Positions 1 to 7,639 of a stretch of 64,000 nt of DNA are shown piece after piece. The notes under the pieces are model-generated. The model was not told where the DNA came from. It saw only the letters and a list, made by a program, of their open reading frames with translations, and made no database searches. This DNA is from Streptococcus ilei (GTDB lineage Bacteria; Bacillota; Bacilli; Lactobacillales; Streptococcaceae). The position numbers and the translations under genes were made by a program. How positions within the stretch are numbered: the stretch's first letter is position 1; the number at the start of each line of letters is the position of its first letter. The stretch covers positions 1,178,001-1,242,000 of the forward strand of contig NC_022584.1 in assembly GCF_000479335.1 (NCBI RefSeq), read 5' to 3'.

Positions 1-295
1 TTGCATCCCCTTTCTTTTTTGTAACATTCTATCTTATCGCATAATATTGGATATTCTTTCATAATCCGACTACAAACAAAAATAAACCAAAAAGTCTGTC
101 CCTATTATGCTATATTTAACTCTAGAAGTATTCATCCATCTAATTAATAAATATATCATATTTCACAATAAATGAATACTATCAAAGATTCATCCCCTTT
201 CACTTCATCATTTAGTGTTGCTTAGATTTATCAAAAACAACCAAATTTGTATTAATTTCAAGTATCACCTAGTTACAAAAATTTGGGGTGAACAG
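1..295. other. AT-rich left flank without a gene
   Basis: No convincing reading frame is seen on either strand. The only recognisable item is one GGGGTGAA octamer at 285-292. The same octamer is repeated three times next to the integrase tail at 7532-7562, in the same position relative to a terminator and an rpsI tail. It may mark the end of a further integrated element that extends to the left of the window. Confidence 0.5.
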
Positions 296-333
296 AAAAA
301 GCATCCCGTATTTTTGATACGAAATGCTTTCAA
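296..333 (-). terminator. Terminator behind rpsI tail copy 1
   Basis: On the minus strand a hairpin (arms AAAGCAT..GTAT and ATAC..ATGCTTT) is followed by a T run (A run at 296-300). It lies directly after the displaced rpsI 3' end at 350-400, as a ribosomal-gene terminator would. Confidence 0.65.
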
Positions 334-349
334 TAAGTTTAAATAAGTT

Positions 350-400
350 TTAACGTTTACTAAATTGTGATGCTTTACGAGCTTTTTTCAAGCCTGGTTT
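350..400 (-). repeat. Displaced rpsI 3' end, att-like copy 1
   Basis: Read on the minus strand this is [20 protein letters not shown], identical to the C-terminus of S9 encoded at 7640-7690 but with different synonymous codons. Homology stops upstream of the first Lys. A terminator follows at 296-333. This is what an attachment-site duplication looks like after site-specific insertion into the 3' end of rpsI. Nothing recognisable lies between this copy and the gene remnant that ends at 566. Confidence 0.8.
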
Positions 401-565
401 GGAAAGTATGGGTTTCAGATGGACTAAAAATAGCGTAATATCAGGGCTTTTCAGAACGATATCTACTAATTGATTTCATAAAATTTGAATCAATATTTTT
501 TAAACGGGGAAATAGTTTAGGTCTCTAAGCATTAAAATAATACACCTAACTTTGGTCACCGTTTT

Positions 566-919
566 TTAGTTATTCACTCTTTTTTCGGATAGTGTTTTTA
601 AAGTTATGATGTAAAATGCCGCAATTAAAACACTATACATCATAATCAGAGGATAGACAATTAAGGATAGAATCAATCCCACTCCTTTAATTATTAGGTC
701 AGGTATCAATAACTTCCTATATTGTGCGGTAGCTTCAAGTAATTCTTTCTGATCTATATTGGGTTTATCAATTACTTTATGTAAAAAACAGTTTGCTACC
801 GTTGAAACAATAACGATCAGTCCATAAAAGAGCTGTGCCGTATGATTCATGAAATGACTACTAACTATTCCAGTAGCATAGGGCATAAATGAAACAAAAA
901 ATAAAAGATACAAATTCTT
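566..919 (-). pseudogene. C-terminal fragment of a TMEM175/DUF1211-like membrane protein
   Basis: About 115 residues with three or four hydrophobic segments. The start of the frame (LLFFVSFMPYATGI) resembles the internal helix of bacterial TMEM175/DUF1211 potassium-channel-like proteins, which carry a similar F-x-S-x-x-P-F/Y-A-T pattern. The N-terminal part of that family, including the RxxxFSDG motif of the first helix, is absent, and only a TTG could serve as start. It is in the same frame as the XRE fragment upstream, separated by one TGA. I read it as a deletion-created relic. The family assignment is by motif resemblance only. Confidence 0.5.
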
Positions 920-1054
920 TCAAATTTCTCCCTTTTCAATTTGCCTAACTTGACCTGCATTACCTAGGTCGCTTTGCTTTAAATTATACTTTTTTCTTAA
1001 ACATTTAATACGAGTAGGTATTTCTTGTGAGTAATTTTCATCAAAAAATTTCAT
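920..1054 (-). pseudogene. N-terminal fragment of an XRE-family HTH regulator
   Basis: A 44-codon frame starts at ATG 1054 and ends at TGA 920-922. It translates to an XRE-type helix-turn-helix half (IPTRIKCLRKKYNLKQSDLG, then a Q-x-E-K-G-E turn), the usual start of Cro/C1-like regulators. It stops where the second half of the domain should begin. The sequence after the TGA continues in the same frame into the TMEM175-like fragment, so both are best explained as two broken genes joined by a deletion. Confidence 0.55.
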
Positions 1055-1097
1055 ATATAATCTCCCTATAATCATGGAAAAGTAGTAAAAATAGTTG

Positions 1098-1436
1098 TTA
1101 TCCTAGTTGATTAAAAAAATCTCTGATTTCCTCATCTTTTATAAAATAATATATAATTTTCCCCTCTCTTCTAGTGTCCAAGATGTTTTGATTGGCTAGT
1201 TTACGAAGATGGTGGGAGGCAGATGCCATACTGAGATTTAATAAACAGGCTATATCGCAGACACAGAGTTCTTCGACGGCAAGGAGATAAAAGATGATAT
1301 TTATCTGTTTATTATCGGTAAATTTTGATAAAATGCGAAGTGATTTTTGGACTTTTTCCTTTTCAAGGTAGTTCGTTGCGGTTGTAACATTTTGTTGATT
1401 TATAACATCCACTTGACAGATACTATCTTTTTTCAT
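1098..1436 (-). CDS. cadX: ArsR/SmtB-family cadmium sensor (CadX/CadC type)
   Basis: A 112-residue winged-helix metal sensor. The alpha-3 motif ELCVCD carries the two-cysteine signature of CadC/SmtB-type sensors, an additional Cys lies near the N-terminus (DSICQV), and the DNA-recognition helix (S-M-A-S-A-S-H-H-L-R-K-L) is followed by the beta wing RREGKIIYYF. Such proteins leave their operator when Cd, Zn or Pb binds. I chose ATG 1436 because AGGAGA lies at the right distance; a longer frame begins inside cadD. It follows cadD by 11 bases on the same strand, the CadD-CadX arrangement known from staphylococcal and streptococcal plasmids and islands. It probably autoregulates through the palindrome at 2072-2093. 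Confidence 0.85.
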   Translation of the reverse strand: MKKDSICQVDVINQQNVTTATNYLEKEKVQKSLRILSKFTDNKQINIIFYLLAVEELCVCDIACLLNLSMASASHHLRKLANQNILDTRREGKIIYYFIKDEEIRDFFNQLG

Positions 1437-1447
1437 AATTTTTTCTC

Positions 1448-2062
1448 CTAGCCTAACACAGCCCATAGCATGTCAAAGCTGTTGTTTTCAATCAGGATAT
1501 ACATCCCCAATCCTAAATAGACAACGGCAATAAACCATCTGCTATATTTTTCCAAAGTTTCTCCAACAGAAGGGACTTGTGCTAATTTTTGGGCAGAAAA
1601 AACCAAGAGATAAATCATGACTAGAAAAGTAAGTAAAGTCACTATCAAATTCGCTAAATTTAAGGTGGTAAAATATGGGACAAAGACACCAATATTGTCA
1701 GCGCCACAACTTGCAAAAGTAATCATAGCGACTAGAAAAATCAGGTTTTTATTGTCTTTTCGCAAACCATCTTTTGCAATAGCTTCTCCATCAGAATCTC
1801 CTAAAAGCAAAACTTTGAGGCCTAGGAAAATTGGAATCAAACCGAGTAAACCTAAAATCTCTTTACTAGGAATATAATTTAAGACAAATGCAAAAAGCAA
1901 ACTTAGGAATATTAGACTAACAGAGCCTAGAAATTGTCCTAAATAGATGTTAATGATGTCCTTTCTGCTTTTTCTTTTGGCAAAAAATAACATTAGGATA
2001 ATAAGTAAGTCTACGGCTGTCCCAGAATACAGGATTATTGAAGTAACAATATTTTGAATCAT
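1448..2062 (-). CDS. cadD: CadD-family cadmium resistance membrane transporter
   Basis: A 204-residue integral membrane protein with five to six hydrophobic helices, matching the CadD family (about 200-210 residues) that gives cadmium resistance in Gram-positive bacteria. The conserved central part ITFASCGADNIGVFVPYF contains the family-typical Cys-Gly-Ala-Asp-Asn motif in a membrane segment, a likely metal path. ATG 2062 is preferred over an upstream ATG because GAGGTG sits before it and the operator lies just upstream. It is first in a two-gene operon with cadX. The island context (att copies, IS remnant) suggests horizontal acquisition. Confidence 0.85.
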   Translation of the reverse strand: MIQNIVTSIILYSGTAVDLLIILMLFFAKRKSRKDIINIYLGQFLGSVSLIFLSLLFAFVLNYIPSKEILGLLGLIPIFLGLKVLLLGDSDGEAIAKDGLRKDNKNLIFLVAMITFASCGADNIGVFVPYFTTLNLANLIVTLLTFLVMIYLLVFSAQKLAQVPSVGETLEKYSRWFIAVVYLGLGMYILIENNSFDMLWAVLG

Positions 2063-2071
2063 AAAACACCT

Positions 2072-2123
2072 CATTCAAATATATTTTTGAATGTATTCTA
2101 ACATTAACCTTTGTAGATGTCAA
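2072..2123 (-). promoter_or_regulatory. cadD-cadX promoter and operator
   Basis: On the minus strand TTGACA (2118-2123) and TAGAAT (2095-2100) are spaced by exactly 17 bases. Directly downstream is a perfect palindrome with arms CATTCAAA (2072-2079) and TTTGAATG (2086-2093), six bases apart. Its AT-rich TTCAA..TTGAA form resembles CadC/ArsR-family operators. Binding there would block the transcription start. Confidence 0.8.
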
Positions 2124-2236
2124 CTTAAAATCCACCAATTAATAATTGCATGTCAATATTTGTATTGTGAAACTAGTTTCAGAAATATATAGTCTTAAAG
2201 TATGTCCACTGCCAATGGTTTTTTCAATATTTAAAA

Positions 2237-2261
2237 GGAGAGAACCAATTTGGTCCTCTCC
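2237..2261 (-). terminator. Terminator of the P-ATPase operon
   Basis: On the minus strand a 12-bp stem (GGAGAGGACCAA with TTGGTTCTCTCC, one wobble) is followed by TTTT. It lies about 100 bases after the ATPase stop. No gene is seen between here and the cad promoter. Confidence 0.6.
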
Positions 2262-2361
2262 AGGGTATAATTTTCCACCAACCCACTACAGTTGACAAAG
2301 AACCGTTATTCTCAAATGAGACAACTCCTTTTAGTTTTTATAACCTCAGCTTCTCGGTCTC

Positions 2362-4434
2362 TTACCTACTTTTAATAGAAAGACTACGAAGGACGATTCT
2401 TAAAGTAGTCAGATTGTGCAATATCGAAAGATTAGATGGGCTTAACCAATTTAACAACCCAAATCCAATTAAACTTCCATTTATTACAACTGTTTCTTGA
2501 ATATTTCTTTGAATTAATTTCTGCAACGATTCAGATAAAGAATTCAATTCCTCGAAGAAATCTAAACGATTATCTAATAATAAAATATCACTCATCTGCT
2601 TAGAAATATCAGCACTTTCATTCATCACAACCCCAATATCTGCAAGCGTCAAGGCAGCAGAGTCGTTTAACCCGTCTCCAACCATCAAAATAGTTCGGCC
2701 AGCTTTCTGTAATTCCTGAACCAACTGAAACTTACCATCTGGTTTTAAATCAGTATAAACGTTGTCAAATGGCAGATCTTTAACCAACTCTTCTGTTCTA
2801 GCCAACGTATCACCAGTTGCCAGAATCAGTTTTTTCCCTTGGCGCTTTAGCTTTTTCAATGCAACTTTCGCCTCGCTTCTCAAGGGAGTGTGGATACAAA
2901 ACATCCCAATTAATTCTTTCTTATAAGCCAAAAACAATAAATTGTAATGAGTCTTATATTGCTCAATCAAGGCCAGCTGCTCAGAACTAATTCTTACCTG
3001 TTCGTCTTGCATTAGTACATAATTTCCAATGACAACCGATTGACCATCAATTTGCGATTTAATCCCTTTGCTTGCAACATACTGAAGCTTGCCATGCATT
3101 TCTTCGTGTTCAATGCCTTCAATTTCAGCTTGTTTAACAATTGCATTGGCAATAGGATGATAGATATGTTCCTCCAAACATGCACTTATTCTTAAAATAT
3201 CTTTCTCAGTATAATCTCCGAAAGGAAGAACCTTTTCAACCAAAGGATAACTCGTCGTGATGGTACCCGTTTTATCAAACAAGAAAGTATCCACTTCCAG
3301 ATATTTTTCTAATACATCACCATCTTTAATAACCATTTCTCGATTTAGACCTTCCTTTATGGCCGTAAGGTAGGCTACAGGTGTGGATATTTTTAGAGCA
3401 CATGAAAAATCCACCAATAAAAAGGAAATGGCTTTTGAAAACGAACCTGTTAACAGATAAGTCAAACCAGCACCTAAGAAGTTATATTTTACAACCTTGT
3501 CTGCCATCCTAATAAAATGACGTTGTTTTGTCTTCTTACTCTCTTCAGATTTTTTCATCAGATTGATGAGTTGCAAAATACGACTGTTTATCTGATTATC
3601 AGTCACACGAATTCTTAACTCTCCTGTTTCCAAAACAGTATTCGCACATACAGAATCTCCCTCTTTCTTTTCAACAGGGAAGCTCTCTCCAGTCAAGGAA
3701 CTCTCATTGACCATGCCTAATCCTGAAACCACTTGGCCGTCAAACAAGATTTCATTACCTTGGGAGACAACTAATACATCACCTACTTGAACATCAGAAC
3801 TCTTGATGCTGATGACCATGTCTCCCCGCACTAAGAAAACATCACTTTCTTTAGCAAGAAGGCTTTGTTCCAAATCTGTTGCTGTTTTTTTTAAAGACCA
3901 CTGATCCAGATGATTACCCAAATCAAGCATAAACATGATGTTGCTAGCTGTCTTGGATTGGTTCATAAACAAGGACAACAAAATGGCCGAACAGTCCAAG
4001 ACCTCCATGGTTAGTTCCTTGCGCGCTAAAGTTTGATAGGCTTCTTTGACATAACCCAAAGCCTGATAACAAGTCCAAATATAACGAATAGGGTAGGGTA
4101 CAAAACTTCGAAACAGCAAACGCTTAATCGCTGCACCCGATACAATTGAATAAGCACTCTCTTCTCTACGAATGGGAAGAGTCATCAAGTCCGAAACTTT
4201 CCCCTTGTCAATTTTTTTTAAAAAGGCCTCTGCATTTTCTAATACAGAGAAGCCTTCTTTCATACGTAGAGTAAAGTGCTGCTGATCCATATAAAACTGA
4301 ATAGAGTCGATCCCTTTTTCATCTTTAGCCAAGGAACGAAGATAATCTTGAATATCCAAGGTCAGTGAAAACGAGGACGATAATCGGATATGTTGATATC
4401 CTCTGTGTAGCACTTTAAAAGACATATTATTCAC
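2362..4434 (-). CDS. P1B-type heavy-metal-transporting ATPase with SCALK metal motif
   Basis: A 690-residue membrane pump (687 if the ATG at 4425 is used; the GTG at 4434 overlaps the upstream gene). Actuator motif TGES lies at about 248-251, phosphorylation motif DKTGT at 387-391, the P1B-specific HP dipeptide in IYHPIANAIV, and hinge GDGLND further on. The transmembrane metal motif reads S-C-A-L-K at about 344-348, not the CPC/SPC of copper or zinc pumps. The N-terminus (about 1-85) looks like a degenerate HMA domain without a CxxC pair. The metal cannot be deduced; Zn, Mn, Fe and Co are possible. It is translationally coupled to the small membrane protein upstream, and the cad operon next door suggests a metal-stress island. 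Confidence 0.85.
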   Translation of the reverse strand: MNNMSFKVLHRGYQHIRLSSSFSLTLDIQDYLRSLAKDEKGIDSIQFYMDQQHFTLRMKEGFSVLENAEAFLKKIDKGKVSDLMTLPIRREESAYSIVSGAAIKRLLFRSFVPYPIRYIWTCYQALGYVKEAYQTLARKELTMEVLDCSAILLSLFMNQSKTASNIMFMLDLGNHLDQWSLKKTATDLEQSLLAKESDVFLVRGDMVISIKSSDVQVGDVLVVSQGNEILFDGQVVSGLGMVNESSLTGESFPVEKKEGDSVCANTVLETGELRIRVTDNQINSRILQLINLMKKSEESKKTKQRHFIRMADKVVKYNFLGAGLTYLLTGSFSKAISFLLVDFSCALKISTPVAYLTAIKEGLNREMVIKDGDVLEKYLEVDTFLFDKTGTITTSYPLVEKVLPFGDYTEKDILRISACLEEHIYHPIANAIVKQAEIEGIEHEEMHGKLQYVASKGIKSQIDGQSVVIGNYVLMQDEQVRISSEQLALIEQYKTHYNLLFLAYKKELIGMFCIHTPLRSEAKVALKKLKRQGKKLILATGDTLARTEELVKDLPFDNVYTDLKPDGKFQLVQELQKAGRTILMVGDGLNDSAALTLADIGVVMNESADISKQMSDILLLDNRLDFFEELNSLSESLQKLIQRNIQETVVINGSLIGFGLLNWLSPSNLSILHNLTTLRIVLRSLSIKSR

Positions 4435-4705
4435 CTGTCAGGCTATCTAATTGTTCTTCTTTCTTTTCCTGTTCGTATAAATATTTAGCGTCTTGTAAAA
4501 CATCATCACCGTGTTGTTTTACAACAGAAACAGATGCATCCAGTCCATCTTTCAATTTGTAAGCTTTAGCCAAGGCCTTAGAATAGCCTTTCTTAGCTTC
4601 TTTACTTGCTAAGACTTTCAAGCCAAGCGTCCCAAATGCTACCCCTCCTAAGAAGAGAGATGATTTTTTCGCAACTTTTACGACGTTTAATACTTCTTTT
4701 AACAT
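4427..4705 (-). CDS. Small glycine-zipper membrane protein coupled to the P-ATPase (DUF6110/PacL-like)
   Basis: A 92-residue protein: a short basic start, one hydrophobic segment at about 15-33 with a glycine-zipper pattern (GGVAFGTLGLKVL), then a long charged and probably helical tail rich in Lys and Glu. It resembles small proteins (DUF6110, and DUF1490 in mycobacteria) encoded next to P1B ATPases. Mycobacterial PacL proteins of this sort act as membrane scaffolds or chaperones for their pump. The stop overlaps the ATPase start region, so the two are made together. A good AAGGAGG ribosome site precedes the ATG. The family link is by pattern and context, not alignment. Confidence 0.65.
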   Translation of the reverse strand: MLKEVLNVVKVAKKSSLFLGGVAFGTLGLKVLASKEAKKGYSKALAKAYKLKDGLDASVSVVKQHGDDVLQDAKYLYEQEKKEEQLDSLTGE

Positions 4706-4885
4706 GTTTATTTCCTCCTTGTAACTATTGTAGCGAAAAATGACAGCAAAAGCAATTGCTGATATCTGATATATAGATAAAATTCTCTATACTGATATTT
4801 AATTATATTATGATGAAAACAATATACTTTATTTTTTGATACTGTCAATAATTATGTGTAAACACTTAAGTAGAGTTACGGAGTG
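4706..4885. other. Upstream region of the ATPase operon and IS boundary
   Basis: Holds the AAGGAGG ribosome site of the small membrane protein and AT-rich sequence. I see no -35/-10 pair good enough to call. The 30 bases nearest the transposase remnant probably belong to the IS end. Confidence 0.4.
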
Positions 4886-5467
4886 TTAATTAAATAAGCT
4901 TTCAAGTGTATCAGAACATTGACCAAACCCTTTATGGATTCGTTGACTTTGCTTGAAATTATAATCTTCAAACAACGTAACTAAGTAACGTTCCAGAGCC
5001 TCCTCATTAGGAAAAAGAACCTTCTTTTTCGTTTGATGTTTGATTTCTTTGTTAAGAGACTCAATGAGGTTTGTCGAATACATGCTGTGCCAAATCTGGT
5101 AGGGAAACTGATAAAAAGTTAAAAGATTATCCGTCTTCTCCAGACTTTCCATGACTTTCCTATACTTTGGTTTCCATTCGGCGAGAAAGTCCTCTAAAGC
5201 TTGTCCTGCCATTTCTAAATTTTCAGCACGATAAATCATTATAAATTGCCCCAGAATAACCGCTCTATCTGCTCGTTTCACTTTACTAGCTAGATTTCGA
5301 CTAATATGAATTAAGCAACATTGTTGTTTAGCTAATGGGTGAGCCTGACTGATAATCTGCTCAAGCCCCTTAAAGCCATCTGTAACTACAAGAGAAATCT
5401 GTTGGATTCCTTGGTTTTGAAGCTTGTCTAACAGGGTGGACCAAGAAGCATTGTTTTCTTGAGGCAA
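4886..5467 (-). pseudogene. IS256-family (mutator) transposase, C-terminal half
   Basis: 193 codons remain of a family of about 390. The remainder contains the second catalytic Asp in SLVVTDGFKGL, the C/H region around QQCCLIHISRN, and the catalytic Glu in STNLIESLNKEIKH, which is typical of IS256-type elements. The N-terminal half with the first catalytic Asp is missing beyond 5467, so the element cannot move by itself. It lies just outside rpsI-tail copy 2, so IS insertion and later deletion probably destroyed the gene-proximal end, including any integrase, of the neighbouring element. Confidence 0.85.
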
Positions 5468-5542
5468 CTGTGCATAGCATATCTCTATGCGACTAAAGTC
5501 GCTAGAGCTATCCTAATTGCGCACCGCCAGTTCTCATAGAAA

Positions 5543-5571
5543 AAAACACCTTGCAAGATGCAAAGTGTTTT
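5543..5571 (-). terminator. Terminator behind rpsI tail copy 2
   Basis: Hairpin with arms AAAACAC..TTGCA and TGCAA..GTGTTTT, T-rich on the minus-strand exit. It occupies the same position relative to the rpsI tail as the hairpins at 296-333 and 7580-7614. Confidence 0.7.
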
Positions 5572-5599
5572 CGTTTGTATTCTGCTGTCCAGCAACGAA

Positions 5600-5650
5600 T
5601 TAACGTTTAGAGAACTGGCTAGCTTTACGAGCCTTTTTCAAGCCTGTTTT
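5600..5650 (-). repeat. Displaced rpsI 3' end, att-like copy 2
   Basis: On the minus strand it encodes [20 protein letters not shown], one residue different from native S9 (Pro to Thr at the edge). Several codons are synonymous variants (GCT AGC CAG TTC TCT for A-S-Q-F-S). It is the far boundary of the roughly 2-kb remnant that begins at the integrase tail beside rpsI. Confidence 0.8.
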
Positions 5651-6003
5651 CTAGTATTTTTATATCTATTGGCAGATTATCCGACTTATCCCCATCAACA
5701 TCTGACTCTAACTCAACCTCTGAAGAAATCCTAATATTGCGTACTTTGATATATTCGATATTATTGTTACCTACTAGATCCCCTTTTTAATAAATCTGGG
5801 ATAGCCGATAATTTAGAAATGATGGATGAATCCTTTAAAATCAAGATATTTCCATATTCATCTGTATTTTCATCAAATAGTTTTTTGTCTGCATAGTAAT
5901 TGGATAGAAGAACTAAGACCTGAGTAGCTTCACCTTCATAATTGCCATTTTTGCTTTCAAAAGGTAATAATTGCTTGTTCATAGCTTGGCGAATCAGTTG
6001 CAC
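5625..6003 (-). pseudogene. Unknown element gene, one-base frameshift, reads into the att copy
   Basis: A 78-codon frame (GTG 6003 to 5767) ends ...AIPDLLKRGSSR. In another frame the sequence continues open as KGDLVGNNNIEYIKVRNI and runs acidic to ...ILENRLEKGS, stopping at 5625 inside rpsI-tail copy 2. Restoring one G in the G4 run at 5780-5783 joins them as ...DLLKKGDLVGNN.... The frame also stays open upstream of 6003 into the TetR remnant boundary. I do not recognise the product, and no membrane segment or catalytic motif is visible. It is probably the last gene of the decayed integrated element. Confidence 0.45.
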
Positions 6004-6035
6004 CAGCCAAATTAATTGTCTTGACCGACGAATAA

Positions 6036-6389
6036 AGCGACTTCTTTCAAGGATTCGACCATAAGGAAACAGTTGGCAGATTCTATAAAAGTGTCGATGT
6101 GATTCGGCACGCTCATCAGACTCGCTACACAGAGCTGGTACATAATATCTGCTATAATTTTCTGGAAGATTTGGTCAAGCGGTCTTTTAGCCGTGTGACA
6201 GGCATACAGGAAAAACACTATTTATTTACTTTTTGCACGGGAGGCTTTAAGATGTTGCTGGACGCCTTTCTTGATAATCACTCAGAGTCGCCAGAGTGTC
6301 TGGGCTGGGATATGGCAAAGATATACCGCTGCCTGAAACTGTTCTTTGACGCTGATAAACGCGACATATCAATTAAAATGTCGCACTAA
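6036..6389 (+). pseudogene. C-terminal fragment of a TetR-family regulator
   Basis: An open frame without a plausible start follows a TAA at 6033. It encodes a helical domain in which FYKSVDVIRHAHQ, then EKHYLFTFCTGGFKMLLDAF and the acidic SESPE turn resemble the ligand-binding half of TetR/AcrR regulators (pattern H-Y-x-x-x-F-x-x-x-G-x-x-x-L). The helix-turn-helix half is missing. It faces the intact DUF1269-like gene and ends 66 bases before it. Confidence 0.5.
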
Positions 6390-6394
6390 AATGA

Positions 6395-6423
6395 TTGAAA
6401 AGTGATTGAAACTGTATTATAAT
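6395..6423 (+). promoter_or_regulatory. Promoter of the DUF1269-like gene
   Basis: TTGAAA (6395-6400) and TATAAT (6418-6423) are spaced by 17 bases, 32 bases ahead of the ATG, with AAAGAGG as ribosome site. Confidence 0.7.
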
Positions 6424-6455
6424 GAACGTATATATTTAGAAAAGAGGTACTAACT

Positions 6456-7064
6456 ATGGAAAACCTAGTAGTTTCAGTCTTTAACACTGAAAGCGAAGCT
6501 TATCAGTCCTTTGCGGATTTGAAGGCTTTCCGCCAAACTCAGACGACCAAGGTTGCTCAAATCGCCTTGGTCAAAAATGAAAACGGTCATATCGTTGAAA
6601 AAGAACGCTATGACTTTGAAGATTCAACGACGGATGCAGCCCTAAAAGGTGGCTTGCTCGGTGCAGTTATCGGGCTTTTGGGTGGTCCTATCGGCGTCTT
6701 GTTTGGTTATGGTATGGGTAGCCTCTATGGTTTGGCTGCTGGTGATGCCATTGATACGGCTGAAACTGGCCTGATTGACGTTGTTTCTCAGAAATTGACT
6801 AACGGTGAAACAGCCGTTGTTGCCTTGGTGCAAGAAGACAACGAAGCAGTCATCGATGCTTACTTCACCAAGTACGACACCCAAATCATGCGTTGGGATG
6901 TAGCAACCGTCGTAGCCGAAATCGAAGCAGCTCTGCAAGTCCAAGAAGACCTCTACAACCAGGCACGTGCACAAATGAAGGCTGAACGTAAAGCCGAACG
7001 CAAGGATAAACTTGAAGAATTCAAGGCAAATGTCAAAGCAAAATTTGACAAATTGAAAGCCTAA
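6456..7064 (+). CDS. DUF1269-like glycine-zipper membrane protein
   Basis: A 202-residue protein: an alpha/beta N-terminal half (VVSVFNTESEAYQSFADLK), a glycine-rich hydrophobic hairpin at about 64-95 (GGLLGAVIGLLGGPIGVLFG), a second soluble part (TAVVALVQEDNEAVIDAYF), and a basic coiled-coil tail rich in K-A-E-R. This layout is that of DUF1269-type proteins of unknown function. In contrast to its broken neighbours it is intact, has a strong promoter and uses highly expressed codons, so it may be resident or selected cargo. Some related proteins are linked to stress in the literature, but nothing here proves a role. Confidence 0.7.
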   Translation: MENLVVSVFNTESEAYQSFADLKAFRQTQTTKVAQIALVKNENGHIVEKERYDFEDSTTDAALKGGLLGAVIGLLGGPIGVLFGYGMGSLYGLAAGDAIDTAETGLIDVVSQKLTNGETAVVALVQEDNEAVIDAYFTKYDTQIMRWDVATVVAEIEAALQVQEDLYNQARAQMKAERKAERKDKLEEFKANVKAKFDKLKA

Positions 7065-7071
7065 CGTCTAA

Positions 7072-7103
7072 GCGTCTCATAAATTTAAATGTGACTGAGA
7101 CGC
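7072..7103 (+). terminator. Possible terminator after the DUF1269-like gene
   Basis: Perfect 8-bp arms GCGTCTCA and TGAGACGC with a 16-base loop, immediately after the stop codon. The sequence beyond is AT-rich but lacks a clear T run. Confidence 0.45.
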
Positions 7104-7308
7104 CATTTAAAATTTATGTGCGTCGGATTCTCACAGTTAAATAATTGCGTTGACAAAGCCGTTACAGCCGTTCTTCCATTCTTTGAAAAGAATGTTTAAT
7201 AGACAAGAAATCTGGACTAGTATTGGTCTGGATTTTTTTGTGAATATAGAGGTCATAGCTTTTTGACTATGCTTCGTTATAATTAGAAAAATTTTAAGTT
7301 TTATCAAG

Positions 7309-7530
7309 ATGAAATCAGTCAGACGAAGACATCCCGAATTAGCACCAGCATCACCACACAAACTAAGACATACTGGTGCTACTCTTGCTAAACAAGCAGG
7401 TGTTTCTCTTGAAGCCTTCTCAGAAGCTCTTACTCATAGTGATAAAGAGATTACAAAAACTTACGTTAATATCAAAGATAAAGTCAATCAGACTGTAGGT
7501 GATATTGCTTTTCGTAGTTTAAAAAATTGA
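7309..7530 (+). pseudogene. Tyrosine integrase, C-terminal catalytic remnant
   Basis: 73 codons with the catalytic core HKLRH (H17, R20), LTHSDKE (H43) and nucleophile Tyr52 in TKTYVN. This is the last part of a phage/ICE-type tyrosine recombinase, normally about 380-400 residues. The N-terminal arm-binding and core-binding domains and the first catalytic Arg are missing, and the frame shows no real start upstream. It points at rpsI and ends 110 bases from its stop, the usual place of an integrase acting on a 3'-end attachment site. Confidence 0.85.
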
Positions 7531-7531
7531 T

Positions 7532-7562
7532 GGGGTGAATATGGGGTGAATTTTGGGGTGAA
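7532..7562. repeat. Three GGGGTGAA direct repeats (integrase arm-site type)
   Basis: The octamer lies at 7532-7539, 7543-7550 and 7555-7562, period 11-12 bases, just after the integrase stop and beside the attachment site. Short direct repeats at one helical turn spacing are typical of integrase arm-binding sites. A single copy lies at 285-292 beside the first rpsI tail. Confidence 0.6.
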
Positions 7563-7579
7563 CTTTGATTTTTTGAAAC

Positions 7580-7614
7580 AAAAAAGACATCCAAGAAATA
7601 ATTCTTGAATGTCT
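7580..7614 (-). terminator. rplM-rpsI terminator
   Basis: Minus-strand hairpin with arms AGACAT..CAAGAAT and ATTCTTG..ATGTCT followed by TTTTTT, 26 bases past the rpsI stop. Confidence 0.8.
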
Positions 7615-7639
7615 GTAAACGTTGATATAATCGTATTGA

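Noticed and set aside
6012..6218. 68-codon minus-strand frame
   Set aside because: It is opposite the better supported TetR C-terminal fragment and has no start site or recognisable motif.
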